DNA of 29,520 nucleotides from CAIPVR01 sp049316905. Its GTDB lineage: Bacteria > Actinomycetota > Acidimicrobiia > Acidimicrobiales > Microtrichaceae. Under the pieces are notes generated by a model. The model did no database searches. It saw only the letters and a program-made list of their open reading frames with translations, and was not told the origin of the DNA. The DNA lies in NCBI GenBank assembly GCA_049316905.1, contig JBMOJH010000039.1, positions 1 through 29,520 on the forward strand. Direction: 5' to 3'. A program made the translations under genes and the position numbers. This document shows, in pieces, positions 15,517 through 22,118 of the stretch. How positions within the stretch are numbered: the first letter of the stretch is position 1; each line of letters starts with the position of its first letter.

Positions 15517-15562
15517 TCTGCGGAGGTTGACTCGCCTCTGGGGCGACTGACGACCCCTATTC
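15517..15562 (+). repeat. repeat A, copy 2
   Basis: It matches copy 1 in inverted orientation (45 of 46). Relative to copy 1 the hairpin stem changes one A to G, turning a T-A pair into a T-G wobble, so the fold is kept. It lies 14 nt after the stop of DUF559 gene A and contains the stop codon (15557-15559) of the convergent methyltransferase gene. It could also end both convergent transcripts. Confidence 0.92.
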
Positions 15563-16252
15563 CGCGGTGGTGGGCTCGGGGCGGGTTGCGATGAGCAGGA
15601 GATGGGGGTGCAGGTCACGCCGGTCGACCGGCACCGACCGTACGTCCAGCCCCTCGTCGAGGAGGGTGCCGACCATCACCTCCGGCGACACGAGCTCCAC
15701 CCGCTCGCCCTCGGTGTAGCGCAGCACCCGCGTTGCGCCCACCTCCTGCAGCTCCGTGAAGCGCCGCTTCCAACGCGGCTCGAGGCCCATCTCCTTCACC
15801 AGCACCGTGCCGCCGGGCCGCACCGCCCGGGCCATCGCTCGCAGCAGGTCCACGGCGGCCGGCTTGCCGAGCAGGTAGAGCACGTCGACGCACAGGACCG
15901 TGTCGGCCCCGCAATCGGGGAGCAGCGCGAGAGGGAGCGACCCGTCCGCGGAGTGCACGAGCTCCACCCGGTCGGCCACCCCGAGGCGTCGCGCCACGCC
16001 GCGGCCGAGCACCAGCTTGTCCGCGTCGATGTCCACGCCGACCACCCGGCGGTCGGGATCCTCCATCGCCGCGAGTACGGAGAAGAGGCCGTGGCCGCAG
16101 CCGACGTCCAGCACCGTGCCGCCACGTGGGATCCGGTCCAGCACCTCGCGCACCGGGCAGGTGGCGGCGCGGAGGAACACGTGCAGCTGGTTCGGGCGCG
16201 AGTCGCCGTAGGCCGCGACGACCTGTCGTTGGAGGCGGTCCGGGATCGGCAT
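15557..16252 (-). CDS. class I SAM-dependent methyltransferase
   Basis: 231 residues. The Rossmann motif I VLDVGCGHGLFSVLA spans residues 47-61 (DVGCGHG at 49-55), the acidic residue of motif II is in VVGVDIDADK, and VLCVDVLYLL and GGTVLVKEMG are the later strands. The core is complete. The substrate is not evident; nothing resembles the DPPY or PCQ motifs of DNA methylases. The ATG at 16252 overlaps the stop of the upstream deacetylase by 1 nt (TGATG), placing it last in a four-gene sugar operon, so methylation of a sugar, lipid or glycan is likely (inference). The TAG stop lies inside repeat A copy 2; the last codons (EPTTAE) lead directly into the repeat. Confidence 0.85.
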   Translation of the reverse strand: MPIPDRLQRQVVAAYGDSRPNQLHVFLRAATCPVREVLDRIPRGGTVLDVGCGHGLFSVLAAMEDPDRRVVGVDIDADKLVLGRGVARRLGVADRVELVHSADGSLPLALLPDCGADTVLCVDVLYLLGKPAAVDLLRAMARAVRPGGTVLVKEMGLEPRWKRRFTELQEVGATRVLRYTEGERVELVSPEVMVGTLLDEGLDVRSVPVDRRDLHPHLLLIATRPEPTTAE

Positions 16253-17145
16253 CAGACGTCCTCGGAGGTTGACTCGCCTCTGGGGCGACTGAGGACCCCT
16301 ATGTCGCGGGGGGTGGGGGAGGGGAGGTCGGCGAACGAGGCCAGCCGGAAGCCGGCCCGATCCACCGCGGCCCGTGCCGCCGCCGAGCACAACGCGTCGA
16401 GCTCGTCGGGCCACCAGTAGCCCCACTCGTACCGGGCCCGGTCGGGATCGTCGAACTCACCGGGATGACAGGCCAGCTCGGCGGTCGGGGCACCGGTCCC
16501 GCCCAGCCACGCCACCGCGTCCACCAGCCGCTCCTCGCTCAGGTGCCCTGCCTCGTCGAGACCGGTCGACGCGGCGGGCACCGCGAACCCCGCCGCCCGC
16601 GCCCGCCGCGCCAGCAGCGCGGACAGCGTCCGCACCCCTCCCGAGGTCGCGGTCCACACCGAGGTGCGGGTCAGCCGCATCGCCCGGACCCCCCGGGCCG
16701 CCGCCACCTCGAGCACCACCCCGGCGACCGACGGCCACAGGTGCAGGTTCTGGTGCGCGTCCACGTGGGTCGGCCGCACCCCGGCCGCCTCGAGCACGTC
16801 GAACTGCGCGGTGAACTCGCGCCGGAGGTCGTCGGGATCCACCCGGCCGCGCGCGGCCCGCGCCACGAACTGTTTCCACGTGAGGGGGAACCGGCCCCGC
16901 CCGTCGACCAGCGTGGGCACCTCCGCGGCCGAGAGCACCGGCGGGTCCTCGCCCACCACGGCGAGATGGGCACCGGTCGGCAGGCCGCTGTCGACCAGGG
17001 CGGTCGCGTGCGCCGCGAACGCCGGTCCCACGGCCAGCGCGGTGGTGCTCGACACGATGCCGTCGCGGTGGGCCCGCAGTATCCCGCGGGACACGCCGGG
17101 GGTGAGGCCGAAGTCGTCGGCGTTGACGACGAGCAGGCGGGTCAC
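16252..17145 (-). CDS. YdjC/ChbG-type carbohydrate deacetylase
   Basis: 297 residues. Family features: LLVVNADDFGLTPGVSRGI at residues 4-22 with metal-site D10/D11, GAHL with H60, and THVDAHQNLHLWP with D129, H131 and H135. CHPGEFDDP follows near the C-terminus. The family removes acetyl groups from N-acetyl sugars in a metal-dependent reaction. The GTG at 17145 overlaps the stop of the upstream glycosyltransferase (GTGA), and its own stop overlaps the methyltransferase ATG. The context suggests it deacetylates a lipid-linked amino sugar (inference). Oddity: the last 16 residues (from IGVLS to the end) are encoded by repeat A copy 3, so the natural C-terminus was probably replaced or extended by the repeat. 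Confidence 0.87.
   Translation of the reverse strand: MTRLLVVNADDFGLTPGVSRGILRAHRDGIVSSTTALAVGPAFAAHATALVDSGLPTGAHLAVVGEDPPVLSAAEVPTLVDGRGRFPLTWKQFVARAARGRVDPDDLRREFTAQFDVLEAAGVRPTHVDAHQNLHLWPSVAGVVLEVAAARGVRAMRLTRTSVWTATSGGVRTLSALLARRARAAGFAVPAASTGLDEAGHLSEERLVDAVAWLGGTGAPTAELACHPGEFDDPDRARYEWGYWWPDELDALCSAAARAAVDRAGFRLASFADLPSPTPRDIGVLSRPRGESTSEDV
16261..16302 (+). repeat. repeat A, copy 3
   Basis: Positions 16263-16302 match 15521-15560 at 39 of 40 bases. The GACGTC before it resembles the flank of copy 1. This copy lies inside the coding sequence of the deacetylase, at its 3' end, within an operon that continues downstream, so it cannot act as a strong terminator there without stopping the methyltransferase. 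Confidence 0.9.
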
Positions 17146-17933
17146 GCGCGTCCGCTGCCGCGGTCGAGCTCCGGGCCGAGTGCCTTCATCTCGCGCAGCA
17201 GCGTCCGGATCACCTCCACCGAGCTCAGCGTGGACACGCCACGGGTCCGGGGGAAGTAGTCGACCCCGAACTGGATGACCCGGAACCCGGCCCGCTCCGC
17301 TCGGATCAGCAGCTCGGCGTCGATGAAGCTGCCCTCGCTCGACAGCTGCACCGCGTCGATGACCTCGCGGCGCATGAGCTTGGCGGCGAAGTTCACGTCG
17401 CGGACCTTCAGGCCGAACCGAACCCGGACCATCGTGTTGTAGACGTACGAGTAGACGAGCCGCCGCAGGCCTTCCCCGGTCCGGCTGAAGCGGAACGCGG
17501 TCACGATGTCGGCGTCGTAGGTGCGCAGGAGGCGGAACGCCTTGCGAAGGTCCCACAGGTCGAAGGGCAGGTCGGCATCGGTGTAGAGCACCCAACGCCC
17601 GCGCGCCGCGGCGAACCCGGTGCGCAGGCTGCCGCCGAGCTTGCGGTTCACCTCGTGGTGCAGCACGCGGAACCGCGGGTCGGTGGCCGCGAGCTCCTTG
17701 CAGATGGCCGCGGTGGCGTCGGTCGAGGCGTCGTCCACGACCACGATCTCGAACTCGTCGATCTCCCCGAGGCCCGCGAGGTCACGGCCGGCCTCGTGCG
17801 CGGCCTCGACCATGCGCTCGATCGACCGCTCCTCGTTGTACGCGGGGATGACGAGGCTCAGGCCGCGGCGTTCGAGGAGGTCGACGTCCATCGGACCGGT
17901 CGGGCCCTCGTCGTCGTGGGGGACGTCGCTCAC
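17142..17933 (-). CDS. GT2 family glycosyltransferase, polyprenyl-phosphate type
   Basis: 263 residues. It has a GT-A fold of the DPM1/ArnC/PpgS kind: SLVIPAYNEE at 26-35, VVVDDASTD at 64-72, and a metal-binding DAD motif at 119-121 in YTDADLPFD. There is no C-terminal membrane pair, so it works at the cytoplasmic face, like soluble dolichol-phosphate mannosyltransferases. Such enzymes move a sugar from a nucleotide donor to polyprenyl phosphate; which sugar cannot be read here. The GTG at 17933 overlaps the stop of the upstream GT-C gene (GTGA). An internal ATG (M15, 17891) is an alternative start. The stop overlaps the deacetylase start. Confidence 0.87.
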   Translation of the reverse strand: MSDVPHDDEGPTGPMDVDLLERRGLSLVIPAYNEERSIERMVEAAHEAGRDLAGLGEIDEFEIVVVDDASTDATAAICKELAATDPRFRVLHHEVNRKLGGSLRTGFAAARGRWVLYTDADLPFDLWDLRKAFRLLRTYDADIVTAFRFSRTGEGLRRLVYSYVYNTMVRVRFGLKVRDVNFAAKLMRREVIDAVQLSSEGSFIDAELLIRAERAGFRVIQFGVDYFPRTRGVSTLSSVEVIRTLLREMKALGPELDRGSGRA

Positions 17934-19219
17934 GTGAGGTACACCCCGTGGGAGTAGAAGGCCATGATCGCCACCGCCGCCAACGCTGACACGGCCAGCC
18001 AGCCGCGGGCCAGACCGGGGCGAGCCGCCAACCGGGAACCCAGCAGGGCGAAGACGGGGAACACCGAGAGCATGTAGCGGCCGCCGCCCTGGAAGTCCGC
18101 GGTGAACACGAACGGCACGGCGGCGGTGAGGCCCACGAACGTGGCGTACCCCCAACCGAACCGGCGGCCCACGAACGGCGAGCTCACCAGCACGGCCAGG
18201 AGGATCAAACCCTGCGCCGTGCGGGTGCCGAGGATCAGTCCCGTCTGCGGGCGGCGCAGCATCAGGCCGTAGTCGGAGTTGGTCAGGTAGTGGAAGTAGT
18301 AGTGCTTGAACCAGGTGCGCGGGCCCGACGGCTGGCCCCACGCCTCCTGCACGGTGGAGAACAGCTTGGGGTCGCCCCACCGCGACCACAGGTAGATGGA
18401 GTACGCGGCCACGCCGAGCAGCGCGATCCCGGCGGGCACCACCTGCCACGCCCGCAGCTGGTCGAGCCGGATCCGTACCGGCACCTTGAACCGGGCGAGC
18501 AGACCGTCACCCGCCGGCGGCCGCAGCGTGCCACCGCGCTCGAGGGCCAGCACCAGCAGCCCGAGCGCCACCACGAACCCGGTGGGTCGGCCAGCGGTGG
18601 CGACGATCGCCAGCACGCCCGCCCACCACCAGCGGCCTCGCTCCGCGAGCAGGAACGCCCCGACCGTCACGAGCAGGAACAACGCGTCGCCGTAGACGAC
18701 GCCGTACAGGAAGATGCCGTACGGGTAGAGCAGCTGGGCGAGCAGCGCCGTCCACCGCTGCCGGAGGTCCAACCCCATCCGACCGAGCCACGCCCACAAC
18801 GCGACCGTGGCGCCGGCCCCCGCCGCGGTGGTGAGCAGGATGCCGGCGAGCGCGTGGTCGCGCACCACCACCGCCACGGCCCGGATGCCGAGCGGGTACG
18901 CGGGGAAGAAGGCCACGTTCGACTGTGCGCCGGGCGTGTACGAGTAGCCCCTGCGCGCGATCCCCACGTACCACCCGCCGTCGAAGCGCACGAGGCCGTC
19001 GAGGAGCGAGCTGCCGGTGAAGCCGGGGAGCGGGCCGCCCGTCGACTTCACCCCCCAGTAGGTGAACGAGACCCACTGCACCACCCACATGACCGCGCAG
19101 ATCGCGCCGAACGTGGCGAGCGCCGCGGGCCAACGGGCCGTCCACGGCGCGTCCGGTGTGGGACGTTCCGCGGAGCCTCCTGCACCCGGGGGGTGCTCGG
19201 CGGGAGCGACGGCCGACAT
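17930..19219 (-). CDS. PIG-V-like mannosyltransferase-type membrane protein (GT-C)
   Basis: 429 residues. An acidic Pro/Ala-rich N-terminus is followed by about ten membrane segments. The first long extracytoplasmic loop holds RFDGGWYVGIARRGY (residues 78-92) with Asp D80, which corresponds to the acidic catalytic motif of PIG-V and other GT-C enzymes. AFFPAYPL and GRPTG also fit PIG-V. Such enzymes use polyprenyl-phosphate-linked sugars as donors on the outer side of the membrane. It is the first gene of the operon with the GT2 enzyme that would make such a donor, so the two are likely partners (inference). The ATG at 19219 has no ribosome binding site; an AAGACT 9 nt upstream may be a -10 box. 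Confidence 0.82.
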   Translation of the reverse strand: MSAVAPAEHPPGAGGSAERPTPDAPWTARWPAALATFGAICAVMWVVQWVSFTYWGVKSTGGPLPGFTGSSLLDGLVRFDGGWYVGIARRGYSYTPGAQSNVAFFPAYPLGIRAVAVVVRDHALAGILLTTAAGAGATVALWAWLGRMGLDLRQRWTALLAQLLYPYGIFLYGVVYGDALFLLVTVGAFLLAERGRWWWAGVLAIVATAGRPTGFVVALGLLVLALERGGTLRPPAGDGLLARFKVPVRIRLDQLRAWQVVPAGIALLGVAAYSIYLWSRWGDPKLFSTVQEAWGQPSGPRTWFKHYYFHYLTNSDYGLMLRRPQTGLILGTRTAQGLILLAVLVSSPFVGRRFGWGYATFVGLTAAVPFVFTADFQGGGRYMLSVFPVFALLGSRLAARPGLARGWLAVSALAAVAIMAFYSHGVYLT

Positions 19220-19270
19220 GCGGCGGTCAGTCTTGCACCCGGGGCACCGCCGCCCGGGGCCCTGCGCCGG

Positions 19271-20956
19271 TCAGCCGGTGGTCGGGCCGGCCGCAGCCGA
19301 GCCGTCGCCGGACCCGCCGGAGTTGCCGGAGCCCCCGGAGTTGCGGGCGAGCAGCTGGCGCGACGCCATGGCGGAGGCGGAGGCGCCCCCGAGCTCGGGC
19401 CAGGTGGCGCCCACCACCTGACGGTTGCGGTACACGACCTCCTCGTCGTCGGACCCGCCGACGCGCACCGAGACGACGTTCACCACCTGGTCCTTGTCGT
19501 CGACCTTCGTCACCCAGAGCCGGCCACCGCGGATCAGATTGATCCCGGTCGCGCTCGCAGTGAGGCGTGTGGTGGGCCCGTCGTCGTGCGGGCCGAGGAC
19601 CATGATCTTCTGGCGGTCGGCGTTCCGTTCCAGCCCGACGAGCAACGCGGTGCCGTCGGCGTCCATGGCCTGGATCTGGAGCTGGTCGAACCCGGTCACG
19701 GGCACGTCGCTGCCATCGCCCCTGTACTCCACGCGGGCCAGCGCGGCGCTCCGGCCGACCGTCACCACCATCAACGCGGAGGTGTCGGTGACCACGAGGT
19801 TGTCGATCGACGTCGTGGCCGCATCGGCCGGGTCCGCGATCGGCAGCGAGGTCACCTTCGTCGCCTCGCCCCCGTCGGCGGACCGGTAGAAGTCGACCGA
19901 GGTGTCGGTCGCCCGCGCCATGACCACCTCGCCCGGCACCGTGGCGCCCGCCCACACGCGGCCCTTCAGCAGCTCGTCGGGCTCGCCGCCCGGGGCCCAG
20001 CTGCGCACCGCGTCGTCCGTGCCGTCGGTGCCCTCGAGCCGGAGGTACACCACGTGGTCGGTGACGGCCACGGGCAGCAGCCCGGGTGCCTCGTCGATCA
20101 CCGACAGCTTCCCCGAGGTGGACACCCACAGCAGCTGGGTGCCCTGGCCCGTGCGGGCGAGGGCCACGAAGCCCATCGCGCCATTGGTGGCGGGCACCAC
20201 GTCGAGTGCGTCGTAGGTGCCGCTGCGCCACAGCTCCTTCCCCGAGTCCGCGTCGAGCAGGACCAAGGAGGACGACGCGCCGTCCTGGTCCACCACGAGC
20301 ACCCGGCTGTCGCGGCCGAGCACCGAGGCGGTGAGCACGGAGAGACCGCCCACCTTCCGCGTGGAGTCCTCCGACAGGTTGCGGATGGTCAGGGCGCCGG
20401 GCTCCTCCGGCCACGACACCACCCAGCGCTCGTCCTCGCTGATCTGGCACCGGCCGCGACCGATGAGCTTCGCCGGTCCGCCGTCGGGCGACAGCCGGCA
20501 GTCGTTCTGCGTGATGACCGCCAGGCCGCGCTGGAGCACCAGCGCGTTCAGTCGTTCCTGCGTGCCCACCTCGTCGATCACCGACGGGGTGGCACCGGGG
20601 GAGCCGAGCGTGAGTCGGCTGCCGTCGGTGGTCTGGTAGGCGAGGAGGTCCTTGCCCTTCCAGTCGCGGCCGAGCTGGTTGTACCAGGCCCGCCCGTCCG
20701 GCAGGAGGCTCGAGATGCCGAGCGGCTGCTCGGCGCCCTTCGACACCAGGTTCGAGTCGTTCGGCGCGTCGCCCGGGGGGACCGACCACACCCGCGTGGG
20801 CGGGCTCGACTGACCGGCCTGCGGGTCGGGCGCCGATCCCACGAGGAGCCGGCCCGAGTCGGGGCCGGCGCAGGAGGTGACCACGGCGGCAGCGGCCAGC
20901 AGGACGAGGGCGACGAGGGGGAGGGCGCGCCGGGAGCGGTGGGGGACGACGGGCAT
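19271..20956 (-). CDS. secreted lipoprotein with propeller-like repeats, function unknown
   Basis: 561 residues. A signal peptide with basic start (HRSRR) and hydrophobic core ends in VVTSC, so C29 is the likely lipidation site. The body is made of repeated beta stretches of the WD/PQQ-propeller style (for example LVLLDADSGKELWRSGTYD, GRVWAGATV, GGRLWVTKVDDKDQVV); I cannot count blades safely. The C-terminal 25 residues are a Gly/Ser/Asn tail. It may be a periplasmic scaffold or envelope sensor; no enzyme motif is seen. The frame is open to 21052, but the ATG at 20956 is preferred because TAGCGT lies exactly 7 nt upstream and the signal peptide then has normal length. It ends 51 nt before the PIG-V-like gene, which may share its transcript. 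Confidence 0.78.
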   Translation of the reverse strand: MPVVPHRSRRALPLVALVLLAAAAVVTSCAGPDSGRLLVGSAPDPQAGQSSPPTRVWSVPPGDAPNDSNLVSKGAEQPLGISSLLPDGRAWYNQLGRDWKGKDLLAYQTTDGSRLTLGSPGATPSVIDEVGTQERLNALVLQRGLAVITQNDCRLSPDGGPAKLIGRGRCQISEDERWVVSWPEEPGALTIRNLSEDSTRKVGGLSVLTASVLGRDSRVLVVDQDGASSSLVLLDADSGKELWRSGTYDALDVVPATNGAMGFVALARTGQGTQLLWVSTSGKLSVIDEAPGLLPVAVTDHVVYLRLEGTDGTDDAVRSWAPGGEPDELLKGRVWAGATVPGEVVMARATDTSVDFYRSADGGEATKVTSLPIADPADAATTSIDNLVVTDTSALMVVTVGRSAALARVEYRGDGSDVPVTGFDQLQIQAMDADGTALLVGLERNADRQKIMVLGPHDDGPTTRLTASATGINLIRGGRLWVTKVDDKDQVVNVVSVRVGGSDDEEVVYRNRQVVGATWPELGGASASAMASRQLLARNSGGSGNSGGSGDGSAAAGPTTG

Positions 20957-20963
20957 GGCCCGG

Positions 20964-20969
20964 ACGCTA
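20964..20969 (-). promoter_or_regulatory. -10 box of the lipoprotein gene, leaderless
   Basis: On the minus strand, TAGCGT is followed by 7 nt and then ATG. No ribosome binding site is present. No clear -35 is seen. The palindromic repeat B copy 1 begins about 38 nt further upstream. Confidence 0.55.
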
Positions 20970-21006
20970 CCTGTCTCGCCCCCGCGACCACGATGCCGGC
21001 CGATCC

Positions 21007-21058
21007 CGTTCTGTGTGGCGAGGATGCGGCGACTGCTACTTCCTCGCCACACGAAACG
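21007..21058. repeat. repeat B, copy 1 (hairpin)
   Basis: Arms of 18 nt (21007-21024 and 21041-21058) pair at 16 of 18 positions and enclose a 16-nt loop. The arm begins CGTTCTGTGTGGCGAGG, the same 17 nt as in copy 2. The hairpin overlaps the last six codons and the stop of DUF559 gene B, so that gene's C-terminus (PFRVARK) is written by the repeat. Confidence 0.9.
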
Positions 21059-21962
21059 GAGCGTTGATGGCTCGGCGTACGCGGTCGACGACGACCTGCG
21101 GCGCAGTCCACACCTCGGTGTCCCACACCTCGACCACGCGGATGCCCGCAGCCTCGAGGCCGGCTCGGCGCACCTCGTCCGCAGCCCGGTCCGTCAGCGC
21201 CGTGTGGTGTCGGCTGCTCTGCACCTCGATCACCACCGGATGACCGACCACCAGGAAGTCGACCCGCCCGCACCAGCGATCGGCTGAGCCGAGGTCCACC
21301 TGTCGGCGCACCTCGATCCCCGCATCACGCAGCAGCTGTTCGGTCCGTGCCTCGATCCCGGAGGCGGCCGGAACGTACGCCCCCGGTCGGGCATCGACGT
21401 AGCGACGGAGTCCGGCCGTGCCGTTCATCCCCCGACGTCCGATGGACCGCAGCAGGCGCCGGAGCGAGCGTCCCGACAGCAGGCGATCGGACCACATCCG
21501 CTCGACCAGTCGTTCGGCTCGTTCGTACCGGCAGATCGCGAACAGCTGCAACGCACAGAGCTCCGGACGGACGATCGGGATGGCGTCGAGCTCGGTGACC
21601 CACTCGACGGGCAATCGCCGGACGCGGTGCACCACGCCCTTCGTGGACCGTCGCGTCGACTGGGTGGCCTTCACGACGTGGACGGGTTCCGGCGGGCAGC
21701 CCGCCGCACCCCATGCCCGGGCCGCGGACAGATGCGAGAGCGCGGCCTCCCGTCCGGCGTCGAGCACCGCGATCACGAGACGCTGTGCATCGGTCGGCGT
21801 GGTGCCCCGCCTTCGGAGCACCGCGTCGGTCACCTGTTCCCAGTGTCTCGAGCTGCGGAGCTGGCGGAGGTCCGTCGGAGTCATGCCGGCGGCCCGCAGT
21901 TCGTGGACGCCGACCACCCCATGCCGCTTGGCCGCGAGCTCGAGGGCGAGTCGGTCGTACAC
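21036..21962 (-). CDS. AbiEi-like N-terminus plus DUF559-type nuclease-fold protein (B)
   Basis: 308 residues, same architecture as protein A but a distant relative. The N-terminal region (HGVVGVHELRAAGMTPTDL, then VTDAVLRRRG) corresponds to the winged-helix part. The middle holds IPIVRPELCALQLF, the equivalent of GPARTLVDIG in A. The C-terminal nuclease core is a clear PD-(D/E)xK pattern: an early Glu in GIEARTEQLLRDAG, D235 in GRVDFLV, and E246-V-Q248 in VVIEVQS, followed by DEVRRAGLEAAGIRVVEVWD. The candidate catalytic residues are intact. The frame is open far upstream, through folD on the other strand, so the GTG at 21962 is chosen from the promoter spacing and from alignment with A. The gene lies between two hairpins of repeat B and diverges from folD. 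Confidence 0.8.
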   Translation of the reverse strand: MYDRLALELAAKRHGVVGVHELRAAGMTPTDLRQLRSSRHWEQVTDAVLRRRGTTPTDAQRLVIAVLDAGREAALSHLSAARAWGAAGCPPEPVHVVKATQSTRRSTKGVVHRVRRLPVEWVTELDAIPIVRPELCALQLFAICRYERAERLVERMWSDRLLSGRSLRRLLRSIGRRGMNGTAGLRRYVDARPGAYVPAASGIEARTEQLLRDAGIEVRRQVDLGSADRWCGRVDFLVVGHPVVIEVQSSRHHTALTDRAADEVRRAGLEAAGIRVVEVWDTEVWTAPQVVVDRVRRAINAPFRVARK

Positions 21963-21969
21963 GCCGCCG

Positions 21970-21998
21970 ACCCTCGCTGGGGAGGAGGGGTTTGTCAG
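21970..21998 (-). promoter_or_regulatory. promoter of DUF559 gene B
   Basis: On the minus strand: CTGACA (21998-21993), 17 nt, GAGGGT (21975-21970), 7 nt, then GTG. The -10 box is poor by itself; the support is the identical -35 context CACCGCTGACAAACC (22003-21989) shared with gene A and the equal 17-nt spacing. Confidence 0.45.
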
Positions 21999-22015
21999 CG
22001 GTGCGCGGTGCCCGG

Positions 22016-22069
22016 TCGTTCTGTGTGGCGAGGCCGTGCCGATCGGCACCTCGTCGCCACACAGAACGA
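22016..22069. repeat. repeat B, copy 2 (hairpin)
   Basis: An outer stem of 16 perfect base pairs (22016-22031 with 22054-22069), a 4-by-4 internal loop, then the 14-nt perfect palindrome GTGCCGATCGGCAC at the tip (22036-22049). The outer arm contains the same 17-nt string CGTTCTGTGTGGCGAGG (22017-22033) as copy 1. It sits between the divergent promoters of DUF559 gene B and folD. Confidence 0.92.
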
Positions 22070-22104
22070 GGGGAGCGGGTGACGGCGCGGTCAGCTCGCC
22101 CACG

Positions 22105-22110
22105 TAGGAT
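22105..22110 (+). promoter_or_regulatory. -10 box of folD, leaderless
   Basis: TAGGAT ends 8 nt before the folD ATG and no Shine-Dalgarno sequence fits in between. This is the same arrangement as at purN. Confidence 0.55.
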
Positions 22111-22118
22111 CGGCGGCG

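Noticed and set aside
14473..15562. Insertion sequence with terminal inverted repeats
   Set aside because: No DDE, HUH or serine recombinase is encoded between the repeats, no clear target-site duplication is seen outside them, and a third copy stands alone. An element of another kind remains possible and is reported as a finding.
14588..16252. Restriction-modification pair (DUF559 nuclease plus adjacent methyltransferase)
   Set aside because: The methyltransferase has no DNA-methylase motifs, is convergent to the nuclease gene, and is translationally coupled to a sugar operon instead.
14473..16302. CRISPR array
   Set aside because: Only three copies, in mixed orientation, with genes rather than regular short spacers between them, and no cas genes.
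16255..17595. Longer start for the deacetylase reading frame, up to 17595
   Set aside because: The upstream part lies inside the GT2 gene in another frame and has no family similarity; GTG 17145 gives the proper N-terminus.
22074..22118. Riboswitch or leader upstream of folD-metF
   Set aside because: The start appears leaderless and the space is filled by repeat B and the promoter; no THF or SAM riboswitch structure is recognisable.
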